The position numbers and the translations under genes are program-made. This document shows positions 1 through 8,570 of a stretch of 64,000 nucleotides of DNA, in pieces. Numbering within the stretch: the stretch's first letter is position 1; each line of letters starts with the position of its first letter. The notes beneath the pieces are model-generated. The model searched no databases. It was not told where the DNA came from and was given only the letters and a program-made list of their open reading frames with translations. The stretch comes from Phytohabitans sp036906915 (GTDB lineage Bacteria; Actinomycetota; Actinomycetes; Mycobacteriales; Micromonosporaceae), in NCBI RefSeq assembly GCF_036906915.1, contig NZ_JBAKHX010000017.1, forward strand, positions 1 through 64,000. The letters are read 5' to 3'.

Positions 1-50
1 GAGATGTGCACGCCGGACGCGCGGGCGACGTCGCGGATGGTGGCGGGCAC
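1..50 (-). CDS. LacI/GalR family transcriptional regulator, N-terminal fragment
   Basis: Only the first 16 codons are inside the window; the gene runs off the left edge. Translation from the GTG at 48-50 reads V-P-A-T-I-R-D-V-A-R-A-S-G-V-H-I, the characteristic opening of the LacI/GalR helix-turn-helix (T-I-x-D-V-A-x-x-A-G-V). A Shine-Dalgarno sequence (CGGAG on the minus strand, about 58-62) lies 7 nt upstream and supports this start. The gene is divergent from the uronate operon that starts at 300, and palindromic LacI-like sites lie between them, so it is probably the local repressor. The effector cannot be read from this fragment. Confidence 0.8.
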   Translation of the reverse strand, partial: MPATIRDVARASGVHI

Positions 51-114
51 AGTCGTTCTCCGTTCTGGTCGGTGATCCACGCTGTGGTGGCCGTCACTGG
101 GATCGGCCAATTAA

Positions 115-128
115 TGCAAACGGTTGCT
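115..128. promoter_or_regulatory. Putative LacI-family operator 1
   Basis: The 14-mer TGCAAACGGTTGCT is an imperfect palindrome with the central CG typical of LacI/GalR operators. It lies about 65 nt from the regulator start and shares the TGCAAA half-site with the stronger site at 267-280. Assignment is by pattern only. Confidence 0.5.
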
Positions 129-232
129 CACGTGTCAACGGGCTTTGATTACGGCTTCGTTGCGACGACCAGCGCCGGGAGCGCTCCAACCCTGGGCTAA
201 AGGGATTTATCAGGTCACTTTCCCGGAAAGCG

Positions 233-261
233 TTGACGCACAGCGGGCGCTCGGGAATCCT
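233..261 (+). promoter_or_regulatory. Putative promoter of the uronate operon
   Basis: TTGACG at 233-238 is a good -35 box. A weak -10 (AATCCT, 256-261) follows after 17 nt. The operator at 267-280 falls at the expected start of transcription, a standard place for repression. The -10 is poor, so this is tentative. Confidence 0.35.
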
Positions 262-266
262 TCTGC

Positions 267-280
267 TGCAAACCTTTGCA
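267..280. promoter_or_regulatory. Putative LacI-family operator 2, strong palindrome
   Basis: TGCAAACCTTTGCA has perfect 6-bp inverted arms (TGCAAA/TTTGCA) around a 2-nt centre. It ends 6 nt before the GGAGG ribosome site of the first operon gene. With the site at 115-128 it could allow two-site repression by the divergent LacI-type regulator. It overlaps an upstream in-frame ATG (276), a further reason to reject that start. Confidence 0.6.
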
Positions 281-299
281 CCTTCTGGAGGAAGCCTCG

Positions 300-1628
300 A
301 TGTCGGATCAGCCGCAGCGGCGGCTCCGCTACGCCCTCGTAGGCACCGGGTCGCGCGCCGAGATGTTCGTGCGCTCCATCGTCCGCGACCACACAGACCG
401 GGCCGAGCTGGTGGCGTTCGCCGACGTCAACCAGGCCCGCATGGACGCGCACAACTCCTGGCTCGAGGAGCTTGGCGCGGACGCGGTGCCGACGTACCAG
501 GCTGGCGAGTTCACCACCATGCTCGACAAGGAGCGGGTCGACGTCGCGCTGGTGACTAGCGTCGACCGCACTCACGACGAATACATCGTGGCCGCGCTCA
601 AGTCCGGCCGCGACGTGGTGACCGAGAAGCCGATGACCACCGACGTTCCGCGCTGCCAGCGCATCCTCGACGCGGTCGCCGAGACGGGTCGGCACGTCAC
701 CGTCGCCTTCAACTACCGCTACAACCCTTTGCACGAGAAAGTGCGCCAGGTGCTCGCCGACGGTGAGATCGGCGAGGTGGGCTCGGTGCACTTCGAGTGG
801 CTGCTGGACGTGCGGCACGGTGCCGACTATTTCCGGCGGTGGCACCGCGACAAGGCCAACTCCGGCGGTCTCATGGTGCACAAGAGCAGTCACCACTTCG
901 ACCTCGTCAACTGGTGGCTCGGCGCGGTGCCGGTCGAGGTGTTCGCGTACGGAGGGCTGTTCTTCTACGGCGAGCAGGGGCGCCGGCACGGGTACGCCCG
1001 CGACTACGAGCGCGCGCACGGCAGCCCCGAGGCGGCCGGTGACCCGTTCGCCCTTCATCTCGCCGCCAACCCGCAGTTGCGCGCGCTCTATCTGGACGCC
1101 GAGGCCGAGGACGGGTACCACCGGGACCAGAACGTCTTCGCTCCCGGTGTCACCATCGAAGACGACATGGCGGTACTGGCCAAGTACTCCACCGGCGCCA
1201 CGATGACGTACCACCTCACCGCGTACGCCCCGTGGGAGGGCTACCGGGTGATGTTCAATGGCAGCAAGGGGCGGCTCGAGCTGGAGGTCGTGGAGAGCGA
1301 CTTTGTCAGCCCGTACGCTGCCACCGAGTTGAAAGGCGCGGCTCTGCACGGCGTGCAGGCGGCCGTGGAGGAAGGCTGGGCACGGATCACCCTGCGGCCG
1401 TTCTGGGCGCAGCCGCGGCAGGTGCCGGTGCCCGGGTACACCCGAGCGGGTCATGGTGGTGCGGACGCTCGCATGACCGGGGTCCTGTTTGGTGGCGTGC
1501 ATGATCCAATGGGTCGCGGCGCCTCCGCTCGGGATGGCGCGCTGGCCCTCCTCACCGGCCTGGCCGCCAACCGTTCATTCGAGACCGGCCAGCCGGTCAA
1601 GGTCGCCGACCTGCTCACCATCCCCTAG
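300..1628 (+). CDS. Gfo/Idh/MocA family NAD(P)-dependent oxidoreductase
   Basis: A cytoplasmic sugar or sugar-acid dehydrogenase of 442 aa. The N-terminal Rossmann fold carries VGTGSRA (residues 14-20) and the family EKP motif is at 109-111. A histidine-rich stretch MVHKSSHHFDL (182-192) corresponds to the catalytic/substrate region. Start ATG 300 is preferred over the in-frame ATG at 276 because GGAGG (286-290) is correctly spaced only for 300 and the operator covers the earlier one. It is the first gene of a five-gene operon with uxaC 9 nt downstream, so it probably oxidises a pectin- or hemicellulose-derived sugar acid. The exact substrate cannot be read from sequence. Confidence 0.85.
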   Translation: MSDQPQRRLRYALVGTGSRAEMFVRSIVRDHTDRAELVAFADVNQARMDAHNSWLEELGADAVPTYQAGEFTTMLDKERVDVALVTSVDRTHDEYIVAALKSGRDVVTEKPMTTDVPRCQRILDAVAETGRHVTVAFNYRYNPLHEKVRQVLADGEIGEVGSVHFEWLLDVRHGADYFRRWHRDKANSGGLMVHKSSHHFDLVNWWLGAVPVEVFAYGGLFFYGEQGRRHGYARDYERAHGSPEAAGDPFALHLAANPQLRALYLDAEAEDGYHRDQNVFAPGVTIEDDMAVLAKYSTGATMTYHLTAYAPWEGYRVMFNGSKGRLELEVVESDFVSPYAATELKGAALHGVQAAVEEGWARITLRPFWAQPRQVPVPGYTRAGHGGADARMTGVLFGGVHDPMGRGASARDGALALLTGLAANRSFETGQPVKVADLLTIP

Positions 1629-1637
1629 GAGCCGTCC

Positions 1638-3047
1638 GTGTCGCGAGCCGACCTGCTCTTTCCCGCCGAACCCACGCAGCGGGGCATCGCCCGGGAGCTG
1701 TACGCCCTCGCCAAGAATCAGCCGATCATCTCCCCGCACGGGCACATCGACCCGGCGATCCTGGCCGAGGACACGCCCTTTCCCGATCCGGCGCAGCTGA
1801 TCATCTGCCCAGACCACTACGTCACCAGGATGCTGCTCAGCCAGGGCGTCTCGCCGGCCTCCCTCGGCGTACCGACCCGCACCGGTGAGCCGTACGAGAC
1901 CGACGGGCGGACCATCTGGCGCCTGTTCGCCGAGCACTGGCACCTCTTCCGCGGCACGCCGTCGCGGCTGTGGCTGGAGGAGACGTTCGCCAACGTGTTC
2001 GGCGTGACGACCCGGCTCGGTCCGGACACCGCCGACGAGGTGTACGACGCGATCGCGGCGAAGCTCGCCGAGCCGGAGTTCCGGCCGCGGGCCCTCTTCG
2101 AGCGGTTCAACATCGAGGTACTGGCGACGACCGAGTCCCCATTGGACGATCTGGGCCGGCACGCGAAGCTGGCGGCGGACGGCTGGGGCGGCCCGGGTGG
2201 CCGGGTGATCACCACGTTCCGGCCGGACAACGTGGTCGACATGGAGTTCGACGGCTGGGCCGAAAACGTGGCCCGCCTCGGCGAGATCGCCGGCGAGGAC
2301 ACGACGACGTACAGCGGGTACCTGGCCGCGCTGCGCAGCCGGCGGCAGGCGTTCATCGCGGCGGGCGCGACCTCGTCCGACCACGGCCACCTGACAGCTC
2401 GCACGGTGCTGCTGGACGAGCCGGAGGCCGCGGCGCTCTTCGTGAGAGGGCTGCGGGGCGAAGCGACCGAAGGCGACGCGGAGACGTTCCGCGCCCACAT
2501 GATCGTGGAGTTCGCCAAGATGTCCATTGAGGATGGACTGGTGTTGCAGCTGCACCCTGGTGCGGTGCGCAACCACAACCGGTGGCTGTACGCCTCGCAC
2601 GGGCGGGACGTCGGCGGCGACATCCCGCAGGCGACCGAGTACGTGTACAACCTGATGCCGCTGCTGGAGAAGTACGGCAACGACCCTCGCCTGCGGGTGG
2701 TGCTGTACACGTTGGACGAGGACACGTTCACCCGCGAGCTGGCGCCGCTGGCCGGCGGGTACGCCTCGCTCTTCCTCGGCGCGCCCTGGTGGTTCCTGGA
2801 CTCGCCGGAGGTGCTGCGCCGGTACCGCGAGGCGGTCACCGAGACCGCGGGCTTCTACAACACGGCCGGGTTCGTCGACGACACGCGCGCCTTCTGCTCC
2901 ATCCCGGTGCGGCACGACGTGTCGCGCCGGATCGACGCCGGCTTCCTGGCCAGACTGGTCGCCGAGCACCGCCTGCCACTCGACGAGGCGGCCGAGACGA
3001 TCGTCGACCTCGCCTACCGACTGCCCAAGAGGATCTTCAAACTGTGA
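1638..3047 (+). CDS. uxaC: Glucuronate (uronate) isomerase
   Basis: UxaC (EC 5.3.1.12) converts D-glucuronate to D-fructuronate and D-galacturonate to D-tagaturonate, the entry step of uronate catabolism. The 469-aa product is the usual family length. The amidohydrolase-like SPHGHIDP motif (residues 32-39, metal-binding H34 and H36) is present, and conserved family stretches such as APWWFLDSPE and the C-terminal LPKRIFKL are recognisable. Translation starts at GTG 1638, 9 nt after the upstream stop, with AGGAG at 1627-1631. The stop overlaps the next start (GTGA, 3044-3047), implying translational coupling. Secreted pectate lyases downstream fit a role in using galacturonate from pectin. Confidence 0.93.
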   Translation: MSRADLLFPAEPTQRGIARELYALAKNQPIISPHGHIDPAILAEDTPFPDPAQLIICPDHYVTRMLLSQGVSPASLGVPTRTGEPYETDGRTIWRLFAEHWHLFRGTPSRLWLEETFANVFGVTTRLGPDTADEVYDAIAAKLAEPEFRPRALFERFNIEVLATTESPLDDLGRHAKLAADGWGGPGGRVITTFRPDNVVDMEFDGWAENVARLGEIAGEDTTTYSGYLAALRSRRQAFIAAGATSSDHGHLTARTVLLDEPEAAALFVRGLRGEATEGDAETFRAHMIVEFAKMSIEDGLVLQLHPGAVRNHNRWLYASHGRDVGGDIPQATEYVYNLMPLLEKYGNDPRLRVVLYTLDEDTFTRELAPLAGGYASLFLGAPWWFLDSPEVLRRYREAVTETAGFYNTAGFVDDTRAFCSIPVRHDVSRRIDAGFLARLVAEHRLPLDEAAETIVDLAYRLPKRIFKL

Positions 3048-4360
3048 ACACTGCGAGCACTGTCGTTACCTCCTTGGACGTCCACGACGTACGGTTCCCG
3101 ACGGCCGCCGCCGGCGACGGATCCGATGCGATCAACCGCGGCGACTATTCGGCGACCTACGTCTCCCTCGGCACCGACGGCGGGGAGACCGGCGCCGGGT
3201 TCACCTTCACCAACGGGCGGGGCAACGAGATCACCTGTGCGGCGGTCCGGGCCTTGGCGCACCACGTGGTCGGACGGTCCATTGAGGACATCTTCGCCGA
3301 GCCGGTCGCGTTCTGGCGGTCGCTGAGCGCCGACGTACAGCTGCGGTGGCTCGGGCCAGAGAAGGGCGTCATCCACATGGCCACCGGAGCTGTGGTCAAC
3401 GCGGTGTGGGACCTGCGCGCCAAGCTTTCGGACAAGCCGTTGTGGCGGCTGCTCGCCGAGATGCCGACCGAAGAGTTGGTGCGCAGCATCGACTTCCACC
3501 ACATCACCGACGCGCTGACGCCGGCCGAGGCCGCCGCGATCCTCGACAAGGGCCTGGTCGGCATGGACGACCGGCTCCGTGAGCTGGAGCGGGACGGCTT
3601 CCCGTCGTACACCACGTCGGTGGGGTGGCTCGGCTACCCCGACGACAAGGTGCGCGCACTGACCCGCCAGGCGTACGCCGAGGGCTGGCGGGCGATGAAG
3701 ATGAAGGTGGGCGGCCCGATCGACGACGACGTCCGCCGCGCCCGGATCATCCGCGAGGAGATCGGGCCGGACGCGTTGCTGATGATGGACGCCAACCAGG
3801 TCTGGGATGTCGACGAGGCGATCGCCAACATGGCGCGGCTCGCCGAGTTCGACCCGTACTGGATCGAGGAGCCCACGCACGCCGACGACATCCTCGGCCA
3901 CGCCAGGATTCAACGGTCCGTCACGCAGCTTACAAACGGCCGATGCAGGGTCGCGACCGGTGAGGTCGCCGCCAACCGGGTCATCTTCAAGCAGCTCCTC
4001 CAGGCCGAGGCGATCGGCGTCATGCAGATCGACGCGTGCCGGGTGGGTGGCGTCAACGAGGTCCTCTCCGAGATCCTGATGGCCGCCAAGTTCGGCGTGC
4101 CGATCTGCCCGCACTCGGGCGGCGTGGGCCTGTGCGAGTACGTCCAGCACCTGGCGATCTTCGACTACCTGCGGGTGGGGACGTCGCTCGACGGCCGCAT
4201 GGTCGAGTACGTCGACCACCTGCACGAGCACTTCGTCGACCCGGTGCGCACCCGCGACGGCCGGTACCTACTGCCCGAGCAGCCCGGGTACAGCGCCACC
4301 ATGAAGCCGGAGTCGATCGCCGAGTACTCGTTCCCGGACGGGCCGGTATGGCGGCAGTGA
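3044..4360 (+). CDS. Enolase-superfamily sugar-acid dehydratase (L-fuconate dehydratase-like)
   Basis: A mandelate racemase/enolase-superfamily dehydratase of 438 aa, nearly the length of characterised L-fuconate dehydratase. The catalytic KxK (K219, K221), Mg ligands D249 (MMDAN), E275 (WIEEP) and E307 (ATGE) and the C-terminal catalytic histidine H357 (CPHSGG) are all visible. The start is GTG 3044, overlapping the uxaC stop by 4 nt. By homology it resembles FucD. In this operon the pathway needs a dehydratase after uronate isomerisation and reduction, so it may instead dehydrate mannonate, altronate or a related acid; this is inference from context. A short insertion precedes the third metal ligand (QRSVTQLTNGRCR, about 290-302). 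Confidence 0.85.
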   Translation: MNTASTVVTSLDVHDVRFPTAAAGDGSDAINRGDYSATYVSLGTDGGETGAGFTFTNGRGNEITCAAVRALAHHVVGRSIEDIFAEPVAFWRSLSADVQLRWLGPEKGVIHMATGAVVNAVWDLRAKLSDKPLWRLLAEMPTEELVRSIDFHHITDALTPAEAAAILDKGLVGMDDRLRELERDGFPSYTTSVGWLGYPDDKVRALTRQAYAEGWRAMKMKVGGPIDDDVRRARIIREEIGPDALLMMDANQVWDVDEAIANMARLAEFDPYWIEEPTHADDILGHARIQRSVTQLTNGRCRVATGEVAANRVIFKQLLQAEAIGVMQIDACRVGGVNEVLSEILMAAKFGVPICPHSGGVGLCEYVQHLAIFDYLRVGTSLDGRMVEYVDHLHEHFVDPVRTRDGRYLLPEQPGYSATMKPESIAEYSFPDGPVWRQ

Positions 4361-5829
4361 GGCTCTCGCTGGGTGGCCTGCGCCAGGTGCCGGCGGCGAG
4401 CCGGCCCCGGGTACGCCCCGGCACCGTGCCCGCCGGCATCGTGCACCTCGGTTTGGGCGCCTTCCACCGGGCGCACCAGGCGGTGTACACCGAGGCGGCC
4501 ATCGCGCTGGCCGGCGGCGACTGGGGAATCGTCGGCGTCGCGCCGCGCAGCCTCGACGTGGTGCGCAACCTGACCGAGCAGGACTGCCTGTTCAGCGTCA
4601 CCTCGCTGGGCGGCAACGGCACGCACAGTGAGGTGGTCGGGGCGTTCACCGAGGTACGGCACGCGGCGAGCGACCCGGACGGCGTGCTCGACCTGATCGC
4701 CTCCCCGGCTATCCGGGTCGTGACGCTGACGGTGACCGAGAAGGCGTACCAGCTCGACCCGGCCACCGGGCGGCTGCGACCGGATCCCGCTGTCGCTGCC
4801 GACCTCACCGGCGATGGGCCACCGGCCACCGTGCCGGGCCTGCTCATGCGCGGCCTGATCGCGCGAGCCGCCGCCGACGCCGGCCCGATCGCGTTGCTGA
4901 GCTGCGACAACCTGCCGTCCAACGGCAAGCGGCTGCACGGCCTCGTGACCCAGGCCCTGGAGTACGGCGGCGCCCCCGGACCGGTTGTCGACTGGGTGCG
5001 CGCCAACGTGACGTTCCCGTGCACGATGGTCGACCGGATCGTGCCGGCGACCACCCCGGAGACGCTCGCCACAGCCGAAGGGCTGCTGGGCGTGAGTGAC
5101 CTGGCGGCGGTGGCGGCCGAGCCGTACCGGGAATGGGTGATCGAGGACGCGTTCCCCGGCGGGCGACCGGCGTGGGAGCGCGCCGGCGCCGTGCTGACCG
5201 ACGATGCCGGGCCGTGGGAGCGGCTGAAGCTGCGCGCGCTCAACGGCGTGCACTCCGCGCTCGCGTACCTGGGCGCGCTCGCCGGCCGCGAGATGATCGC
5301 GGAGGCGCTGGCCATCCCCGGGATGCGGGAGGCGCTGCGCCGGTTCGTCGCCGAGGATGTCGCCGGCAGCTTCCAGCCGCCGGACGGGGTGTCGGTCGTC
5401 GAGTACGGCGACTCGGTCCTGGAACGGTTCGCGAACTCGGCGATCCGACACCGGACCATCCAGGTCGCCATGGACGGCTCGCAGAAGCTGCCGCAGCGGG
5501 TGCTTCACACCCTCATCGACCGGCGCGCAACCGGTGCGGTGCCGCGCTGGGGGGCTCTCGTGCTCGCCGCCTGGATGCGCTTCGTGCAGGGGCAGGCCGA
5601 CGACGGCGCATCGCTGCCGCTCGACGACCCGCTGGCCGAGCGCATCCGGACGGCGCTCTCCGAGGGCAAGGACTCTCCGGAGGGCGTGGTCGACGCGCTC
5701 CTCGGCCTGACCGAGGTCTTCCCGGCCGAGTTGGTCGGCGACGACGTGGTGCGGGAGCTGGTGACCGGCTGGCTCACCGCCCTTGAGCAGCACGGCGTCG
5801 AGCAGACGCTGCGTGAGACGGCACTATGA
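4348..5829 (+). CDS. Mannitol dehydrogenase family protein, probable fructuronate/tagaturonate reductase
   Basis: A polyol/uronate NAD-dependent oxidoreductase of 493 aa, the usual family length. The Rossmann region contains GIVHLGLGAFHRAHQ (30-44). SCDNLPSNG (185-193), TMVDRIVP (226-233) and the catalytic K294-x4-N299-x2-H302 array (KLRALNGVH) are present. Downstream of uxaC the expected reaction is reduction of fructuronate to mannonate or tagaturonate to altronate. Two starts are possible: ATG 4348 (13-nt overlap with the upstream gene) or GTG 4357, which would give the 4-nt GTGA overlap seen at the previous junction. Neither has a strong ribosome site, and both give the same domain. Confidence 0.87.
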   Translation: MAAVRLSLGGLRQVPAASRPRVRPGTVPAGIVHLGLGAFHRAHQAVYTEAAIALAGGDWGIVGVAPRSLDVVRNLTEQDCLFSVTSLGGNGTHSEVVGAFTEVRHAASDPDGVLDLIASPAIRVVTLTVTEKAYQLDPATGRLRPDPAVAADLTGDGPPATVPGLLMRGLIARAAADAGPIALLSCDNLPSNGKRLHGLVTQALEYGGAPGPVVDWVRANVTFPCTMVDRIVPATTPETLATAEGLLGVSDLAAVAAEPYREWVIEDAFPGGRPAWERAGAVLTDDAGPWERLKLRALNGVHSALAYLGALAGREMIAEALAIPGMREALRRFVAEDVAGSFQPPDGVSVVEYGDSVLERFANSAIRHRTIQVAMDGSQKLPQRVLHTLIDRRATGAVPRWGALVLAAWMRFVQGQADDGASLPLDDPLAERIRTALSEGKDSPEGVVDALLGLTEVFPAELVGDDVVRELVTGWLTALEQHGVEQTLRETAL

Positions 5830-5868
5830 TCACTTCCCCGGAGGTGGCCGCATGTCAGGGGGCGCAGC

Positions 5869-7026
5869 ATGAGTGAGCCGCGGGTGGCACTGGTCGGTGC
5901 GAGTGGGCATGGTCTCTGGCACCGCCGGCAGATCACTCCCCTGCACGAGGCCGGGCGGGTGCGGCTCGTCGGCCTGGTCGACGTGCGCCCGATCGAGCCG
6001 GCGCCGGGTGCTTCGGTACCCGATGGCACCGGACTGTTCACCGATCACCGCGAGATGCTGCGGGCCGTGCGCCCCGATGTTGTGGTGATCTGCACGCCGC
6101 CGCAGACCCATCTGCCGATCGCCACCGACGCGCTCCGCGCCGGTGCCGACGTGCTGCTGGAGAAGCCGCCGGTGCTCTCGCTCGACGAGCACCGCGCGCT
6201 CAGCGACGTGGTCGACGAGACCGGCCGGGCCTGCCAGGTCGGGTTCCAGGCGCTCGGCTCGGCGGCGCTCGCCGAGCTGATGGCCGCGGTCACCGACGGA
6301 CGGCTGGGCGTGGTCACCGGCATCGCGGCGGTCGCCTCGTGGCATCGTGCCGACTCGTACTACCAGCGGTCCGCATGGGCCGGCCGGCGTACCGTCAACG
6401 GTCACCCGTCGCTCGACGGTGCGCTTGCCAACCCGCTGGCGCATGCCTGGATGCAGTGCCTGGCGGTCGCCGGGCTGCCGCCGTCCACAGTGGAGCTGGA
6501 GCGGTACCGCTGCCGGGACATCGAGGTCGACGACACCGCCTGCATGCGTATCACGCTGGAGTCGGGCCTGCCGATCCTGGTGGCCGTGACGCTGTGCGGT
6601 GAGGAGAAGATCGAGGGCGAGGTAATCGTGTACGGCACGGCCGGTACGGCGGTGCTGGAGTACCCGACCGACCGGCTCCGACTGCCGGGCGACTCCGAGC
6701 TGCGCGAGGTGCCCGGTCGCACGAGCCTGCTGGAGAACCTGCTGGCGCACCGCGAGACGGGCGAGCCGTTGATCGCGCCTCTCGCGCGCACCAAGCCGTT
6801 CACCGCGGTGCTGGACGTACTGCACGCCGCACCCGTTCCATCGAAGCTGGGCGACGAGCTGCTCTCCGTCGAGGGCGTGCCGCCCGAGCGCTTCCTGATC
6901 ATCAAGGGGATCAACGCCGCGCTCCGCCAGGCGACGGAGCGGCTCGCGCTGTTCTCCGAGTTGGCCGTCCCGTGGGCCGAACAGCCGCTCCGGGTCGCCC
7001 TGACCGAGGAGGTAGCCGGTGCCTGA
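5869..7026 (+). CDS. Gfo/Idh/MocA family oxidoreductase (second copy)
   Basis: The 385-aa product has the N-terminal dinucleotide fold (VALVGASGHG, 6-15), a CTPPQTH segment (75-81) and the EKP motif (98-100). It is clearly divergent from the oxidoreductase at 300. It closes the uronate operon 39 nt after the reductase, preceded by an AGGGGG ribosome site. Function is probably oxidation or reduction of a sugar acid or modified sugar from pectin; no specific substrate can be named. A short hairpin (7033-7049) follows the stop. Confidence 0.8.
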   Translation: MSEPRVALVGASGHGLWHRRQITPLHEAGRVRLVGLVDVRPIEPAPGASVPDGTGLFTDHREMLRAVRPDVVVICTPPQTHLPIATDALRAGADVLLEKPPVLSLDEHRALSDVVDETGRACQVGFQALGSAALAELMAAVTDGRLGVVTGIAAVASWHRADSYYQRSAWAGRRTVNGHPSLDGALANPLAHAWMQCLAVAGLPPSTVELERYRCRDIEVDDTACMRITLESGLPILVAVTLCGEEKIEGEVIVYGTAGTAVLEYPTDRLRLPGDSELREVPGRTSLLENLLAHRETGEPLIAPLARTKPFTAVLDVLHAAPVPSKLGDELLSVEGVPPERFLIIKGINAALRQATERLALFSELAVPWAEQPLRVALTEEVAGA

Positions 7027-7032
7027 CCTGTG

Positions 7033-7049
7033 CCGTCGGGTATCGACGG
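7033..7049 (+). terminator. Weak hairpin after the uronate operon
   Basis: A 6-bp stem CCGTCG/CGACGG around a 5-nt loop starts 6 nt after the stop codon. No T-run follows, so termination is only a possibility. Confidence 0.3.
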
Positions 7050-7058
7050 AAAACGAAC

Positions 7059-7072
7059 TGCAAACATTGGTA
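7059..7072. promoter_or_regulatory. Putative LacI-type operator before the pectate lyases
   Basis: TGCAAACATTGGTA keeps the TGCAAAC half-site found before the uronate operon. Two more half-sites lie at 7154-7160 (TTGCAAA) and 7166-7172 (TGCAAAC), just ahead of the promoter at 7181. The shared half-sites suggest joint control of extracellular pectinolysis and uronate catabolism. The second arms are poor, so this is tentative. Confidence 0.4.
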
Positions 7073-7180
7073 ACTATCGTTCGGTAAAATTCGGACCGAA
7101 CGCCCATCATCTCGGCATTTAGTGGCCGGGTAATTCTCCTTTGCCTGCTTTTCTTGCAAAATACCTGCAAACATAAGGCA

Positions 7181-7210
7181 TTGACTCTCTTGAGAGCAGA
7201 TCCGTAGCTT
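7181..7210 (+). promoter_or_regulatory. Putative promoter of the pectate lyase pair
   Basis: TTGACT (7181-7186) and TAGCTT (7205-7210) are separated by 18 nt. A CTCTC-TT-GAGAG inverted repeat (7185-7196) overlaps the -35 and could bind a regulator. TGCAAAC half-sites sit immediately upstream. This 226-nt gap is locally AT-rich compared with the rest of the window. Confidence 0.5.
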
Positions 7211-7252
7211 TCTTGTTAAGAACGCGTTACGAGATCCCGCGCGGAGAGTGCG

Positions 7253-8557
7253 ATGCAACTGAGGCAGTTGGCCGCCGTAGCGGCCGGGCTCGGCATGGTA
7301 GCGGCGTTCGCCGCACCGGCCCGCGCCGAAGGCGAAGTGTCCTGGGGAGCACGTCAACTGGGCCGGCAGGCGCTGCCGGCGAACGACGGCTGGGCCGCAT
7401 CGGGGCCCGGCACCACCGGCGGTTCCACCGCCACCGAGGAAAACATCCACGTCGTGGAGAACCGCGCAGAGCTCGTCGCCGCGGTCGCTGGCGCAACACC
7501 GAAAATCGTGTACGTCAAAGGCACGGTCGACGGCTTCGACGGGCTGGATGGCGGCTGTGCCGCGCTGGCCGACCCGGCGTACTCGCTCGACGCGTACCTC
7601 GCCGCGTACGACCCCGCGGTCTGGGGAAGGGTCAACCCGAGCGGCCCGCTGGAGGAAGCGCGGGTGCGTTCGGTGGCCAACCAGACGCGGCACACGCAGA
7701 TCAATGTGGGCGCGAACACCACGATCATCGGGCTGCGCGGCGCCACCCTGAAGCACCTCACGCTGATGGTCGACCGGGTCAACAACGTGATCGTCCGCAA
7801 CCTCACCTTCGTCGACGCTCAGGACTGTTTCCCCGCCTGGTCGCCGACCGACGGTGACCTCGGCAACTGGAACTCGCAGTTCGACCTGATGTCGGTGCGG
7901 CGCAGCGAAAACGTGTGGGTCGACCACAACACGTTTACCGACGGCGACAACCCCGACAGCGAACAGCCTGTCTACTTCGGACGCCCGTACCAGGTGCACG
8001 ACGGCGCGCTCGACATCACACACACCGCGAGCCTCGTGACCGCGTCGTACAACCGGTTCTCGGCGCGCGACAAGGTGATGCTGATCGGCTCCTCGAACAC
8101 CGTCGGCCCGGACGTCGGCCGGCTCAACGTCACGCTGCATCACAACGTGTTCGACGGCAGCCTCCAGCGCCTCCCGCGGGTGCGCTTCGGCCAGGTCGAC
8201 ATCTACAACAACTACTACAAGGTCGCCGGCGACGGCTTCTCGTACGCCTGGGGCGTCGGCGTCCAGTCGTCGATCTACGCGGAGAACAACTTCTTCGCGC
8301 TCGGTGCGGACGTGAGCGCGGCCGAGATCATCTATGACTGGGGCGGCACGGCGATCACCGAGAAGGGCACCTGGGTGCGGTCCGGCAAGGGCCGGCCGGC
8401 GGCGGTCGACCTGCTCGACGCGTACAACGCCGAGCACGACCCCGACCTGGGCGCCGACTCGGGCTGGACGCCGACCCTGCGCAACGGTCCGGTACTGCCG
8501 GCCCAGTTCGTATCCATCCTGGTGCCGGTACTGGCCGGTGCCGGACGGCTCTGCTGA
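7253..8557 (+). CDS. Secreted pectate lyase, polysaccharide lyase family 1
   Basis: An extracellular enzyme cleaving alpha-1,4-polygalacturonate by beta-elimination, 434 aa. A signal peptide covers about residues 1-25 (cleavage after APARA). The right-handed beta-helix family is recognised by VWVDHNTF (221-228), the calcium-site region and RLPRVRFGQVDIYNNYY (306-322), which contains the catalytic RxPxxR arginine. GGAGAG upstream of ATG 7253 is the ribosome site. The second lyase starts 13 nt after this stop, so the two are cotranscribed. Its location directly after the uronate operon makes it the likely supplier of oligogalacturonides to that pathway. Confidence 0.92.
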   Translation: MQLRQLAAVAAGLGMVAAFAAPARAEGEVSWGARQLGRQALPANDGWAASGPGTTGGSTATEENIHVVENRAELVAAVAGATPKIVYVKGTVDGFDGLDGGCAALADPAYSLDAYLAAYDPAVWGRVNPSGPLEEARVRSVANQTRHTQINVGANTTIIGLRGATLKHLTLMVDRVNNVIVRNLTFVDAQDCFPAWSPTDGDLGNWNSQFDLMSVRRSENVWVDHNTFTDGDNPDSEQPVYFGRPYQVHDGALDITHTASLVTASYNRFSARDKVMLIGSSNTVGPDVGRLNVTLHHNVFDGSLQRLPRVRFGQVDIYNNYYKVAGDGFSYAWGVGVQSSIYAENNFFALGADVSAAEIIYDWGGTAITEKGTWVRSGKGRPAAVDLLDAYNAEHDPDLGADSGWTPTLRNGPVLPAQFVSILVPVLAGAGRLC

Positions 8558-8570
8558 GGAGGTCTGGCAC

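Noticed and set aside
276..299. Upstream ATG 276 for the first oxidoreductase
   Set aside because: It falls inside the palindromic operator and before the GGAGG site, which is correctly spaced only for ATG 300.
210..1502. Long minus-strand open frame opposite the first oxidoreductase (and many similar antisense frames, e.g. 1575-2969, 3014-4231, 41574-43088)
   Set aside because: High-GC shadow frames: His/Arg/Val/Gly-rich, no ribosome site or domain, directly antisense to well-supported enzymes.
7027..7252. AT-richer gap considered as a horizontally acquired island boundary
   Set aside because: It has no repeats, integrase or tRNA; it is better explained as the promoter/operator region of the pectate lyases.
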